64,000 bases of DNA, taken from the NCBI GenBank assembly GCA_009268125.1, contig WBOU01000002.1, positions 124,001 through 188,000 of the forward strand, in the 5' to 3' direction. The notes below the pieces were generated by a model. That model searched no databases. It saw nothing but the letters and a program-made list of their open reading frames with translations, and was not told where the DNA came from. Positions 46,939 through 55,228 of this stretch are shown in pieces. Position 1 is the first letter of the stretch, and each line of letters begins with the position of its first letter. Source of the DNA: Chloroflexia bacterium SDU3-3. GTDB taxonomy: Bacteria; Chloroflexota; Chloroflexia; Chloroflexales; Roseiflexaceae. The position numbers and the translations under genes were made by a program.

Positions 46939-46981
46939 CCCGCCGCGATGCTGTGGCCCAGCTCACAATGAAGGAATAGCC

Positions 46982-47632
46982 ATGCACTTGGAGGAGCGTA
47001 TCGCCCTTGCCAGGGCTGGTGACATCGCCGCCTATAGCGAGATCTACCGGCAGTATGCGGTCGGCATCCTCCGCTACCTCTACGCGCGCCTGGGCGACCA
47101 GGAGCTGGCCCAAGAGCTGACCCAGGAGGTGTTTGTGCGCGCGCTGCACAACCTGGGCGTGTTCGAGAGCCGGGGCGAGCTGCTGTTTTTGGGCTGGCTC
47201 TACCAGATCGCTGGCGATGTGCTGGCGGGCTATGCCCAGCACGCCGCATTGCCGCGCACGCCCCTGGATGGCGGGGGCGAGCTGCCCAGCCAGCCCGGCC
47301 CCAACCGCTCTACCCTGCGCCGCATGCTGCTGCGCCTCCCCGAGCAGCAGCAGGTGCTGCTGGCGCTGCGTTTCTTCGCGGGCATGTCGGCCAGCGAGAT
47401 CGCCCAGGCGCTGCGTGTGGCCGAGCCTGCGGTGCTTGAGCGGCAGCACCAGGCCCTGGCCGCCCTGCACCAGCTGATCGAGCGTGGCGAGCCTGCCCCA
47501 GCCCCAGCCGCACCCGGCGCCCCCGACCCCTACCGCGTGCCCGATGGGCCGCTGCAGGGCCGGGCGCTTGACAGCACGATCGATATGATGGAGTACCGAC
47601 GCAGTGGAACATCGGCTCAGCACGACTCTTGA
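46982..47632 (+). CDS. ECF-type RNA polymerase sigma factor
   Basis: A 216-residue group IV sigma factor. Region 2 (about 18-75) has YRQYAVGILRYLYARLGD, ELAQELTQEVFVRALHNLG and FLGWLYQIAGDVL. Region 4 (about 110-165) has RRMLLRLPEQQQVLLALRFF and MSASEIAQALRVAEPAVLER, the -35-binding helix-turn-helix. The Ala/Pro-rich last 45 residues are extra. AAGGA lies before the ATG. The gene overlaps its putative anti-sigma gene by 29 bp, so levels are coupled by translation. A leader hairpin may attenuate it. Confidence 0.9.
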   Translation: MHLEERIALARAGDIAAYSEIYRQYAVGILRYLYARLGDQELAQELTQEVFVRALHNLGVFESRGELLFLGWLYQIAGDVLAGYAQHAALPRTPLDGGGELPSQPGPNRSTLRRMLLRLPEQQQVLLALRFFAGMSASEIAQALRVAEPAVLERQHQALAALHQLIERGEPAPAPAAPGAPDPYRVPDGPLQGRALDSTIDMMEYRRSGTSAQHDS

Positions 47633-49184
47633 TCAGGCGCTTGCGCTGATGCAGGCCGGGGCCAGCGTAGAGGAGTGTCTCGCGCGCTACCCCGCCGACC
47701 AGGCCGCGCTGGAGCCGCTGCTGTGGGTCGCTGCGGCCATGGCTACGCAGGCCGCCGAGCCGCTGGGAGCCGATCTGGAGCTATGGCCCTACCTTGAGGG
47801 CGCGCACGAGCTGGCGGCCATAGCCGCGCTGCGGCGGCACACCCACCGCCGCAGCCAGCGGCCCACATCCCCCGCCGCGCTGGATACCGCGCTGGATCTG
47901 GCCCAGCTGGGCGGCCCGCCGCTGCCCTGCCTGGGCGAGCTAGCCCCCCTGGCCGATCTGGGCAGCGCGCTCTACGCCGAATCGCGCGAGCCGCTGCCAC
48001 GCGAGATGATCGAGTGGCTGGCGGCTGGCGAGCGCGACATCCGCCAGCACGCCGAGCGCCGAGCAGGGCTGCCGCTGGTGCTGCGTGAGCGCCGCGCGCG
48101 CCGTGGGCTTGCGCAGGCGGCGCTGGCCACGCTGGCCGCTGCCTTCATGCTGCTGGCGGTTGACCAGGCCTCGGCAGAGAGCTTGCCGGGCCAGCCGCTC
48201 TACGCCTGGAAGCTGGCCCGTGAGGATCTGGCAGTGGCGATCACGCCAGATGCTGGGCCGCGCGGGTGGCTGCACGTGCGCTATGCCCAAGAGCGCATGA
48301 GCGAGGCGCAGGCCCTGATCTCCAGCGGGGTTGCGGCTGACTCGCCGCTGGTGGCGGGGGCCATGCACAGCGCCCTGGAGCACTCGCGCAGCGCCCTGAG
48401 CAACGCCACGCTGGCAAATACCTACCCCAATGTGCTGCCAGCGCTCAGCCAGATGGCCAGCGAGTCGCGAGCAACGCTTGCCCAAGTTGAACAGGCCGAG
48501 CAGCCCGGCCCCGCTCTGGCCGAGGTGCGGCAGGTGCTAGATGAGATCGCTGGCCCGTCGGTGCTGCCAGCCGTCGCGTCATCCACGGTGTCGCCACAGC
48601 CCACAGCTACGCTGGCGGTGGCCACCCCCGTGCGCACGAGCGCGCCCGCCAGCCCTACCGCAGCATCGGCTGTGCCTACCGCCGCTGCGACACGCCCGCC
48701 CACCGCCGCGCCGACGCCCGCCCTATCCGCTACGGTGGTTGCAGCTACGGCCACAGCTACGCCGATCGCGACCGCAGCAGCTCAGCCGACGCTGCCCCCG
48801 AGCGCGACGCCCGTGCTGCCGAGCGCGACGCCGCAGGCCACGGCCAGCGCGACGCCGCAGGCCACGGCCACCGTTACAGCCACCGCCACGGCAATGCCAA
48901 GCGCCACGGTAATGCCAAGCGCCACGCCGACGGCCACCGCCACACCCACCGCCCTGCCCACCGCCACACCCACGGCTACGCCGAGTGCCACGCCCACGGT
49001 GCCGCCGAGCGAGACGCCTGCGCCGAGCGAGACGCCCGTGCCGCCAACAGAGCTGCCGCCGAGCGAGACGCCTGCGCCGAGCGAGACGCCCGTGCCGCCA
49101 ACAGAGCTGCCGCCGAGCGAGACGCCCGTACCCAGCGAGATATCTGTGCCCAGCGAGATCGTCACGGCAGAGCCGCAGGAATAG
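47604..49184 (+). CDS. Membrane anti-sigma-like protein with DUF5667 and Thr/Pro stalk
   Basis: A 526-residue single-pass protein. The N-terminal ~165 residues are cytoplasmic and helical (LARYPADQAALEPLLWVAAA), without a zinc-finger HxxxCxxC. TM helix near 170-188. The outside begins with a DUF5667 segment (SLPGQPLYAWKLAREDLAVA..ERMSEAQALI), which in other phyla follows ECF anti-sigma regions. About 200 residues of Thr/Pro/Ala stalk follow, with near-perfect PPTELPPSETPAPSETP repeats at the end. GTG start with GGAG 10 bases upstream, inside the sigma gene. Pairing with the ECF gene makes an anti-sigma or sensor role likely. Confidence 0.78.
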   Translation: MEHRLSTTLDQALALMQAGASVEECLARYPADQAALEPLLWVAAAMATQAAEPLGADLELWPYLEGAHELAAIAALRRHTHRRSQRPTSPAALDTALDLAQLGGPPLPCLGELAPLADLGSALYAESREPLPREMIEWLAAGERDIRQHAERRAGLPLVLRERRARRGLAQAALATLAAAFMLLAVDQASAESLPGQPLYAWKLAREDLAVAITPDAGPRGWLHVRYAQERMSEAQALISSGVAADSPLVAGAMHSALEHSRSALSNATLANTYPNVLPALSQMASESRATLAQVEQAEQPGPALAEVRQVLDEIAGPSVLPAVASSTVSPQPTATLAVATPVRTSAPASPTAASAVPTAAATRPPTAAPTPALSATVVAATATATPIATAAAQPTLPPSATPVLPSATPQATASATPQATATVTATATAMPSATVMPSATPTATATPTALPTATPTATPSATPTVPPSETPAPSETPVPPTELPPSETPAPSETPVPPTELPPSETPVPSEISVPSEIVTAEPQE

Positions 49185-49227
49185 CAAAGCCCCGCCCTCC
49201 AGCCGAGGGCGGGGCTTTGCTATTCCT
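49179..49227. terminator. Perfect 22-bp terminator hairpin
   Basis: GGAATAGCAAAGCCCCGCCC... pairs perfectly for 22 bp around CAGCC and includes the stop codon of the anti-sigma-like gene. It faces the convergent ndk gene and should work for both. Confidence 0.88.
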
Positions 49228-49238
49228 GCGCCGAGGGG

Positions 49239-49688
49239 CTAGCCGTAGATCCAGCCGTCCACGTTGCGCTCCATCTCCACCAGCTCGTCGGCCTTGAAGA
49301 ACAGGTTCACCTCAAGCTCGCCATTCTCGGGCGAGTCCGACGCGTGGATCAGGTTGCGGCTGGTCTCCAGGCCGAAGTCGCCGCGGATGGTGCCAGGGGC
49401 GGCGTTGACCGGGTTGGTCGCGCCGACCATGGTGCGCACGGTGGCCACAACCTCTTTACCTGTGACGGCTAGCACCACCACCGGGCCGGAGGTGATGAAC
49501 GAGATCAGGCCCGGGAAGAACGGCTTGCCCTCGTGGACGGCGTAGTGGCGCTTGGCTAGGCTCTCATCCATGTGGATGAGCTTCATGCCGATCAGCTTCA
49601 GCCCGCGCTGCTCAAGGCGGGTGAGGATCGCGCCAACAAGCCCGCGCTGGACAGCATCGGGCTTGAGGATAATCAGTGATCGCTCCAT
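49239..49688 (-). CDS. ndk: Nucleoside diphosphate kinase
   Basis: A 149-residue NDK that transfers the gamma phosphate among nucleotides. MERSLIILKPDAVQRGLVG at the N-terminus, the Kpn-loop region, MVGATNPVNAAPGTIRGDFG and the active-site RNLIHASDSPENG with phospho-His near 116 are all intact. AAGGAG is nine bases before this ATG. The frame is open for 47 codons upstream, but that part is leader with a promoter inside it. Confidence 0.96.
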   Translation of the reverse strand: MERSLIILKPDAVQRGLVGAILTRLEQRGLKLIGMKLIHMDESLAKRHYAVHEGKPFFPGLISFITSGPVVVLAVTGKEVVATVRTMVGATNPVNAAPGTIRGDFGLETSRNLIHASDSPENGELEVNLFFKADELVEMERNVDGWIYG

Positions 49689-49766
49689 GATCTGAATCTC
49701 CTTCTCAGTCTCGCTTAATAAGATGCCGTAAGGCTCTATGTCGATAATATCCGTTTGCCACGCCAA

Positions 49767-49793
49767 ATAATACCATAGCTTTTTCATCACAAA
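49767..49793 (-). promoter_or_regulatory. Extended -10 promoter for ndk (TGGTATTAT)
   Basis: Minus-strand TTTGTG, a 15-bp spacer and TG-G-TATTAT. Initiation near 49760 gives a ~72-nt leader. Confidence 0.6.
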
Positions 49794-49907
49794 CTCAGAA
49801 AACGGGCAAGGTATCAGCACTTTTGGCAAAAATGTGATGAAAGAAAAGGGAAAGCGCTTGATATTACGTTAGGGTGCTAGTGTTTTAGCATCCTCTGCTG
49901 CCGACAC

Positions 49908-49936
49908 ACAAAAGCGGTGGCCTTTCGACCACCGCC
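49908..49936 (-). terminator. Terminator of the scaffold/Roadblock operon
   Basis: On the minus strand GCGGTGG and CCACCGC form a stem around an 8-nt loop, followed by TTTTGT. Confidence 0.75.
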
Positions 49937-49960
49937 GCTTGCGTGTGTGGAGCGGCAGGG

Positions 49961-50308
49961 CTAGATGGGGAGTGCTTCGCCGATGCGCTTGGACGCGCGT
50001 CGCATTTCCATCTTCACCAAGCCCAGGTTGACCATCCGCTGGGTGATCACAACCAGGATCAGGTCTTTCGCCTCAAGCATCAGGATAGACCCTTGCTCAG
50101 CATCAATGATGCTGTCCACCAGGGTTCCAACGCCGATCCGTTTGGTCGCTTTATCTATCTCGCCGAAGACTGCGGCGGACATGGCACCCAAAACCTCGGC
50201 ATCTTCTTCATCGAGTAGCGTACTGGCGACAACAAGGCCATCCTTGCCCACCAGCAGGCTTCCGATTACGCCTTCTACTCGGATCAAGTCTTCGACGATC
50301 CGTCGCAT
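49961..50308 (-). CDS. Roadblock/LC7 domain protein
   Basis: A 115-residue Roadblock/LC7 (MglB-like) fold: IVEDLIRVEGVIGSLLVGKDG, VVASTLL, LGAMSAAVFGEIDKATKRIG and ILMLEAKDLILVVITQ, then a C-terminal helix with KMEMRRASKRIG. Roadblock proteins dimerise and regulate small Ras-like GTPases (for example MglA) in motility and polarity. No MglA-like GTPase lies next to it. The gene starts 25 bp after the stop of the giant scaffold gene, so the two are cotranscribed and probably work together. AAAGG is eight bases before the ATG; earlier in-frame ATGs lie inside the scaffold gene. Confidence 0.88.
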   Translation of the reverse strand: MRRIVEDLIRVEGVIGSLLVGKDGLVVASTLLDEEDAEVLGAMSAAVFGEIDKATKRIGVGTLVDSIIDAEQGSILMLEAKDLILVVITQRMVNLGLVKMEMRRASKRIGEALPI

Positions 50309-50333
50309 TGCTGCAGCCTTTCCCTTAGCACAG

Positions 50334-53300
50334 TTAGTTGTTGCCGTAGATCCAGTTGTACTCACTAATTGCGTCGTCGATACGCCCCTGCTTTGAGTAG
50401 GCGTCACCGAGGAGGCGGTGCAGCCGCTGTAGCGTGTGCGGATCGTCTGTGTCGCTAATCAGGTCGGACAGATCGTCGACGACGATGTCAAGCAGTACAT
50501 TCTGGCGGATGATGTTCTTGTACTGCTGAATAGCCGCCTCTGCCTGCCCGATCTGCCCACTGATGCGCGCCAGCGAGAGCCGAAGCGCATGGTTCTGGGG
50601 GTCTTGCTCAAGCCGCTTCAGGTAGCTGCCCAGGGCAGGCACCTGCTCGGAAAGCGAGTTGGAAAGCCCTGGGCTCTGCCGGGGCTGCACAATCGGCGTC
50701 GGCTGCTGCGCAGGTGTGGGCTGCGCCGCCGGTTCAACAATGTGCGGGGTCGCTGCCACGGGCGGCGTATCCACCGGCCTGCTGGGTGCAGGCGTGGGCG
50801 TCTTCGGCTCCTCGGGCGTCGGTTCGGCCAGGATGTCATCGAGCGAGAACGAGCCGATGTCGAGCGAGGGGCTGGCGCTGGCCTTTGGCGTCTCCGGGAG
50901 ATCCGGCTCAAGGCTGGCAAGCTCCTCTTCGGTGAGCCCCAGATCGCTCAGGGCAAACGGGGTCATCTCCGGCTCATCCTCATCGTCGGCTGGGGCCGGG
51001 GTTGCCGCAGGTGCGTCGCCCAGGCCTAGGTCGGCGATCTCATCGTCGGAGAGGCCAAGGTCGGCCAGCGAGAACGGGGTCATCTCCGGCTCGGCGGCAG
51101 GCTCGGGGGTGGTCTCCGGGATGTCATTGAGGCCCAGGTCGGCGATCTCGTCCTCGGAGAGGCCAAGGTCGGCGAGCGAGAACGGGGTCATATCGGACTC
51201 ATCGGCCACCGGCTCTGGCTCACGGGTCTTCGGGGCTGGCTCGCCCAGGCCCAGGCTGGCAATCTCGTCATCGGAGAGGCCCAGGTCGCTGAGCGAGAAC
51301 GGGGTCATGTCCGGCTCTTCGGCGGTGGGGCGCACATCGGCAAAGTCGATCTGGGAGAGGTCATCGGCTTGCTCTTCCTCCTCGACCTCGTACTCGGCCT
51401 CCATGTCCACTTCCTCATCGCCATCGAAGATCTTGATGTTGTTCTCGTGCAGGATCTGCCCGATCTGCTCGATGCGCTCGGCCTCGGCCTCGGGGTTCTC
51501 AACCCCAGCGATGATGTCGGCAATATCGACATAGCCCTGCATCGTGCCCAGGTCAAGCAGCCGATCCAGCAGAGGGTCGCCGGTGCCGGTGGCGGCGGGT
51601 TCTGGCTCTGGCTCCGGCTCGGGGTCAAAGTTGAGGTCGAGATCGAAGCTTGACAGTGGCTCCGGCTCTGGCTCTGGCTCTGGTGTCGCTGGCGTGCTCT
51701 CGCTGAGCTGGAATTCGCTCAGGTCGATGTCGCCGCCCATGTCCAGGCCCTTGAGCTCTTCCTCGGTGATGCGCAGGCCGGTGTCCTCGGGCTGGTCGTC
51801 AAGCCCAAGGGCGTCGATCTCATCCTGCGAGAGGCCCAGGTCGCTCAGCGAGAAAGGCGAGAGCGAGTCGAATCCTGCGGCGAGGTCATCTTCCGCGTGG
51901 GTCTCGGCCACCGGCTTCTCATCCGCTGGCTCCTCATCCACTAGCTCAAGTGCGCCCAGCGAATCATCCGATAGGAAGTCGAAGTCGTCGGCCTGTGGGC
52001 TTTCGGCCTCGGGGGCTGCCTCGATCACTGGCTCGGGTGTGCTTGGTGTGGCCGAGGCCGCCTCGGCAGGCTCGTCATCGCCGAGCATGCTGGTGAAGCT
52101 TTGGGCCGCACCACTGTTGCCGCCCAGGCCCAGCGCGGCGATCTCCTCGGGGCTAAGCCCAAGGTCGGCCAGCGAGAACGGCTGGATCTGGCCGCTGGAG
52201 AGACCAGCGCTCAGATCTTCCACATTCTCGTCTTCGTGTGCGGGCTTGGATGCCTCGGGTGTGCTCGGCGTGGCGGCAGCCTCGGCAGCCAGTTGCTCGT
52301 GGGCCGCGCCTTCTGCTGTGTCGTCACGCAGCGAGATGTCATCCATCGAGAAGATCATGCGGTCGTTTGGCGTCTCCTCGAAGTTCTCGCTGAGCGGCGG
52401 CTCGATCGGCTGGAACGAGTCGATCTCTTGCTCCTTGCGCGTCTTCAGCTTGGAGAAGATAGATTCGCCATCCGGCATCAGCGGGTCGCGCTCACCGGTC
52501 ACCGGGTCGACATAGGCGGGGCGAGGGCGCTGCGTGGGCTGCTGCCAGCTATACCCGCCGCTCTGCGCGATGGTGTCCTCGTCGTCTTCGCTCGATGGCT
52601 CGTCGCGGTTGAACTTTGGCTCGGGCGGGATGAAGCTGCTCGATCGCGGCTGCCCCATCGGGGCATCATCCAGCGAGAAGGGCTGGAGCGATGGAGGAAG
52701 CCCACCACCACCGTTGTCGAGGTCAAGCTCGTCGAACGAGAATGGCAGCAGGTCATCGGGTAGGTCATCTTGCTGGCTGCTTGGATTCTGGCCAGGGATG
52801 CCAAATGGCATGTCGGGTGTGGCGCTGCCGATCTGCCCAGCGTTGATGCTGGCGATCTCGTCGTCGGAGAGGCCAAGGTCGGCGAGCGAGAAGGGCGTCA
52901 TCTCCGGCTCGTCGGCTGCAGGCGCGGCGGTAGAGGCGCTGTCGATGCTGGCAATCTCGTCGTCGGAGAGGCCAAGGTCGGCGAGCGAGAAGGGCGTCAT
53001 CTCCGGCTCGTCGGCGCTCGGCGCGGCGGTAGAGGCGCTATCGATGCTGGCGATCTCGTCGTCGGAGAGGCCAAGGTCGGCGAGCGAGAAGGGCGTCATC
53101 TCTGGCTCGTCGGCTGCAGGCGCGGGAGACTCGGTCACGCTGGCGTCGCTGATGCTGGCGATCTCGTCGTCGGAGAGGCCAAGGTCGGCGAGCGAGAAGG
53201 GCGCCATCTCCGGCTCGTCGGCGCTCGGTGCGGCGGTAGAGGCGCTGTCGATGCTGGCGATCTCGTCGTCGGAGAGGCCAAGGTCGGCGAGCGAGAAGGG

Positions 53301-54845
53301 CGTCATCTCCGGCTCGTCGGCTGCAGGCGCGGGAGACTCGGTCACGCTGGCGTCGCTGATGCTGGCGATCTCGTCGTCGGAGAGGCCGAGGTCGGCGAGC
53401 GAGAAGGGCGCCATCTCCGGCTCGTCGGCGCTCGGTGCGGTGGTAGAGGCGCTGTCGATGCTGGCGATCTCGTCGTCGGAGAGGCCAAGGTCGGCGAGCG
53501 AGAAAGGCGCCATCTCCGGCTCGTCGGCGCTCGGCGCGGGAGACTCGGTCACGCTGGCGTCGCTGATGCTGGCGATCTCGTCGTCGGAGAGGCCAAGGTC
53601 GGCGAGCGAGAAGGGCGCCGTCTCCGGCTCATCGGCCACGAACTCACCTGGTTGGGTGATCTCGCTTGCCGACGGGCTGGATGTGATGCCCTCGATCTCG
53701 TCATCGGAGAGACCCAGGTCGCTGAGCGAGAAAGGCGTGAGCGGCGGCGCGTCGTCCTCTTTTGCGCCACCTGCGCCGAAGTCTAGGTCATCCAGCGAGA
53801 AGGGGTTGGCGTTGATCGGCTCGGTTATCTCGTCGATCGGTGCGCTGGGGGCCGCCTTGGGTGCGGCTGCGGCAGCTGCGGCTGCGGCAGCTGCGGTGGT
53901 GGCACCAGTGCCCGCCAGCAGCACAGCCAGGAAGTCATCGTTGTTGCCCGCGCTGACGGCAGCGGGCTGCGGCGTGCGCTGCGGCGCGGCGACAGGTGTC
54001 TCTAGCTCGGCGATCGGGATGGGGCGCGTGGCGGCGGGCACGGGCTGCTTCTCAAGCTCGCGCTGGCGCAGCCACTCATCGGCGTCCCACTCGGGCAGCT
54101 CGGGGTTCTGCTCGGAGCCAGCGGGCAGCGTGTCGAAGAGCACCTTGCCGACCGTCAGGTAGGGGTCGATCTGCAGGGCGGTGTCCCAGTAGCGCTGGCC
54201 ATCGGGCTTGCCCTGGGCGAGGTAGATGTAGCCGAGCAGCAGGTTGGCCTTGAGCGACTCGGGCCGCTGGGCCAGGATGTCCTTGGATTGAGCGATGGCC
54301 TCGTTTTCCTGGCCGTCGCGCCAGAGCGCCTCGGCCAGCGCGACCTTCGCATCCTGGCGAGCGGGCTGCTCGGTGATCACCTGGCGAAACTCGTTGATCG
54401 CCTGGGGCAGCATGTGCCCTTTGGCGTAGAGCCGCGCGAGGCCGGCCTTGCTGATTCCGACCTGGGCATGCTCTTTGCCCCAAGCCTCGGTGTAGAGACG
54501 CTGCAGCTGAGTGCGCAGCTCCGTCATGTCCTGGCGAATTTCCCAGGCCTGTTCGAACTCCAGCACTGCGCGATCGAGCTTACCTTGCCGTTCGTACGAG
54601 ATGCCAAGGCCCACGTGGGCCGGAATATTTTCCGGGTCTGAGCGCAGCACACGATCGAATGCTTCTTGAGCCTTGTCGAGCTGCCTGCTGGCAAGATAGG
54701 CCTCGCCAAGGATACGATAGGCTTCAAGGTTATTCGGGTAGTAGTTGAGGATGTGCTGGGCTAGCCCGATGGCACGCTCCGGATCGTTGCTCTCAATCCA
54801 GCGCCGGGTCTGGTCATAGGCCCCTTGGAGGCTCATCGTAGCCAT
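50334..54845 (-). CDS. Giant acidic TPR scaffold with 15 PFSLADLGLSDDEIASI motifs and a sigma-1.1-like segment
   Basis: A 1503-residue cytoplasmic protein with no TM or signal peptide. Residues 1-240: TPR repeats (NLEAYRILGEAYLASRQLDK, IPAHVGLGISYERQGKLDRA). About 325-345: poly-Ala. From ~360 on: acidic Pro/Glu/Ser-rich sequence carrying 15 copies of PF[SA]L[AS]DLGL[ST]-x2-E[IL], nine between ~365 and 665, then near 890, 998, 1185, 1225, 1262 and 1298. Several decayed versions (PFSFDELDL, SFSLDDIL) lie between. About 1085-1145: RLLDLGTMQGYVDIADII..IEQIGQILHENNIKIFDG followed by a Glu-rich tail, which resembles sigma-70 region 1.1. About 1400-1503: further TPR-like helices. It is likely a multivalent assembly platform. 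No characterised protein with this layout comes to mind. Confidence 0.8.
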   Translation of the reverse strand: MATMSLQGAYDQTRRWIESNDPERAIGLAQHILNYYPNNLEAYRILGEAYLASRQLDKAQEAFDRVLRSDPENIPAHVGLGISYERQGKLDRAVLEFEQAWEIRQDMTELRTQLQRLYTEAWGKEHAQVGISKAGLARLYAKGHMLPQAINEFRQVITEQPARQDAKVALAEALWRDGQENEAIAQSKDILAQRPESLKANLLLGYIYLAQGKPDGQRYWDTALQIDPYLTVGKVLFDTLPAGSEQNPELPEWDADEWLRQRELEKQPVPAATRPIPIAELETPVAAPQRTPQPAAVSAGNNDDFLAVLLAGTGATTAAAAAAAAAAAPKAAPSAPIDEITEPINANPFSLDDLDFGAGGAKEDDAPPLTPFSLSDLGLSDDEIEGITSSPSASEITQPGEFVADEPETAPFSLADLGLSDDEIASISDASVTESPAPSADEPEMAPFSLADLGLSDDEIASIDSASTTAPSADEPEMAPFSLADLGLSDDEIASISDASVTESPAPAADEPEMTPFSLADLGLSDDEIASIDSASTAAPSADEPEMAPFSLADLGLSDDEIASISDASVTESPAPAADEPEMTPFSLADLGLSDDEIASIDSASTAAPSADEPEMTPFSLADLGLSDDEIASIDSASTAAPAADEPEMTPFSLADLGLSDDEIASINAGQIGSATPDMPFGIPGQNPSSQQDDLPDDLLPFSFDELDLDNGGGGLPPSLQPFSLDDAPMGQPRSSSFIPPEPKFNRDEPSSEDDEDTIAQSGGYSWQQPTQRPRPAYVDPVTGERDPLMPDGESIFSKLKTRKEQEIDSFQPIEPPLSENFEETPNDRMIFSMDDISLRDDTAEGAAHEQLAAEAAATPSTPEASKPAHEDENVEDLSAGLSSGQIQPFSLADLGLSPEEIAALGLGGNSGAAQSFTSMLGDDEPAEAASATPSTPEPVIEAAPEAESPQADDFDFLSDDSLGALELVDEEPADEKPVAETHAEDDLAAGFDSLSPFSLSDLGLSQDEIDALGLDDQPEDTGLRITEEELKGLDMGGDIDLSEFQLSESTPATPEPEPEPEPLSSFDLDLNFDPEPEPEPEPAATGTGDPLLDRLLDLGTMQGYVDIADIIAGVENPEAEAERIEQIGQILHENNIKIFDGDEEVDMEAEYEVEEEEQADDLSQIDFADVRPTAEEPDMTPFSLSDLGLSDDEIASLGLGEPAPKTREPEPVADESDMTPFSLADLGLSEDEIADLGLNDIPETTPEPAAEPEMTPFSLADLGLSDDEIADLGLGDAPAATPAPADDEDEPEMTPFALSDLGLTEEELASLEPDLPETPKASASPSLDIGSFSLDDILAEPTPEEPKTPTPAPSRPVDTPPVAATPHIVEPAAQPTPAQQPTPIVQPRQSPGLSNSLSEQVPALGSYLKRLEQDPQNHALRLSLARISGQIGQAEAAIQQYKNIIRQNVLLDIVVDDLSDLISDTDDPHTLQRLHRLLGDAYSKQGRIDDAISEYNWIYGNN
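52846..53640 (-). repeat. Near-identical tandem coding repeats (motif copies 2-9)
   Basis: Eight units of two alternating lengths, with almost identical DNA over ~70-bp cores (for example GATCTCGTCGTCGGAGAGGC). The linkers alternate between an SDASVTESPAP type and an SAST(A/T)AP type, so the expansion went by duplication of a two-unit block. The outlying copies 1 and 10-15 are much more diverged. Confidence 0.92.
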
Positions 54846-54967
54846 ATCGCTCCTCCCACCGTCGGCTCCGCGTGCGATTTCATCATAGTGTAATGTTTTA
54901 CGGATACGGACGGGTCTTGTGGTACCGAAGGCGAAGCAACGCGCTATAATGCGTAAATCTAGTGCCC
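54846..54967. other. Leader of the scaffold operon
   Basis: The ~120-nt leader between the promoter at 54968 and the scaffold start has no strong hairpin or small frame. Beyond the promoter, 54997-55228 is AT-rich and I see no gene or regulatory element in it. Confidence 0.5.
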
Positions 54968-54996
54968 ATTATAGCCTATGTGTCAAACCCTCGCAA
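54968..54996 (-). promoter_or_regulatory. Promoter TTGCGA-17-TATAAT
   Basis: On the minus strand, -35 TTGCGA, a 17-bp spacer and -10 TATAAT. It is the only convincing promoter for the scaffold/Roadblock operon, with a leader of about 115 nt. Confidence 0.78.
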
Positions 54997-55228
54997 GACA
55001 CTGCCGCTTGCAGCGAGCGCACAAAATCCCCGCCGCCTTGCGCCGCTGCGTCGTAACGCATGTGCTGCGCTCCGAAATATCGCCACATTCTAGCATGACA
55101 ACTCTATAGCTGTGTTGCTGTCGGTAAGCAGAATAACAACAGTTTACACTACATGGGCTAGGTTTTTGCTCTTTGATCGCGTTTCAATGCGTTTTTTTGG
55201 GGCATGCTAGCCAAGGCGACTTGCAGAA

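Noticed and set aside
52534-54162. 542-codon plus-strand frame of repeated SSERPRSASEKG
   Set aside because: Antisense reading of the scaffold's repeats; its regularity only mirrors the real gene.
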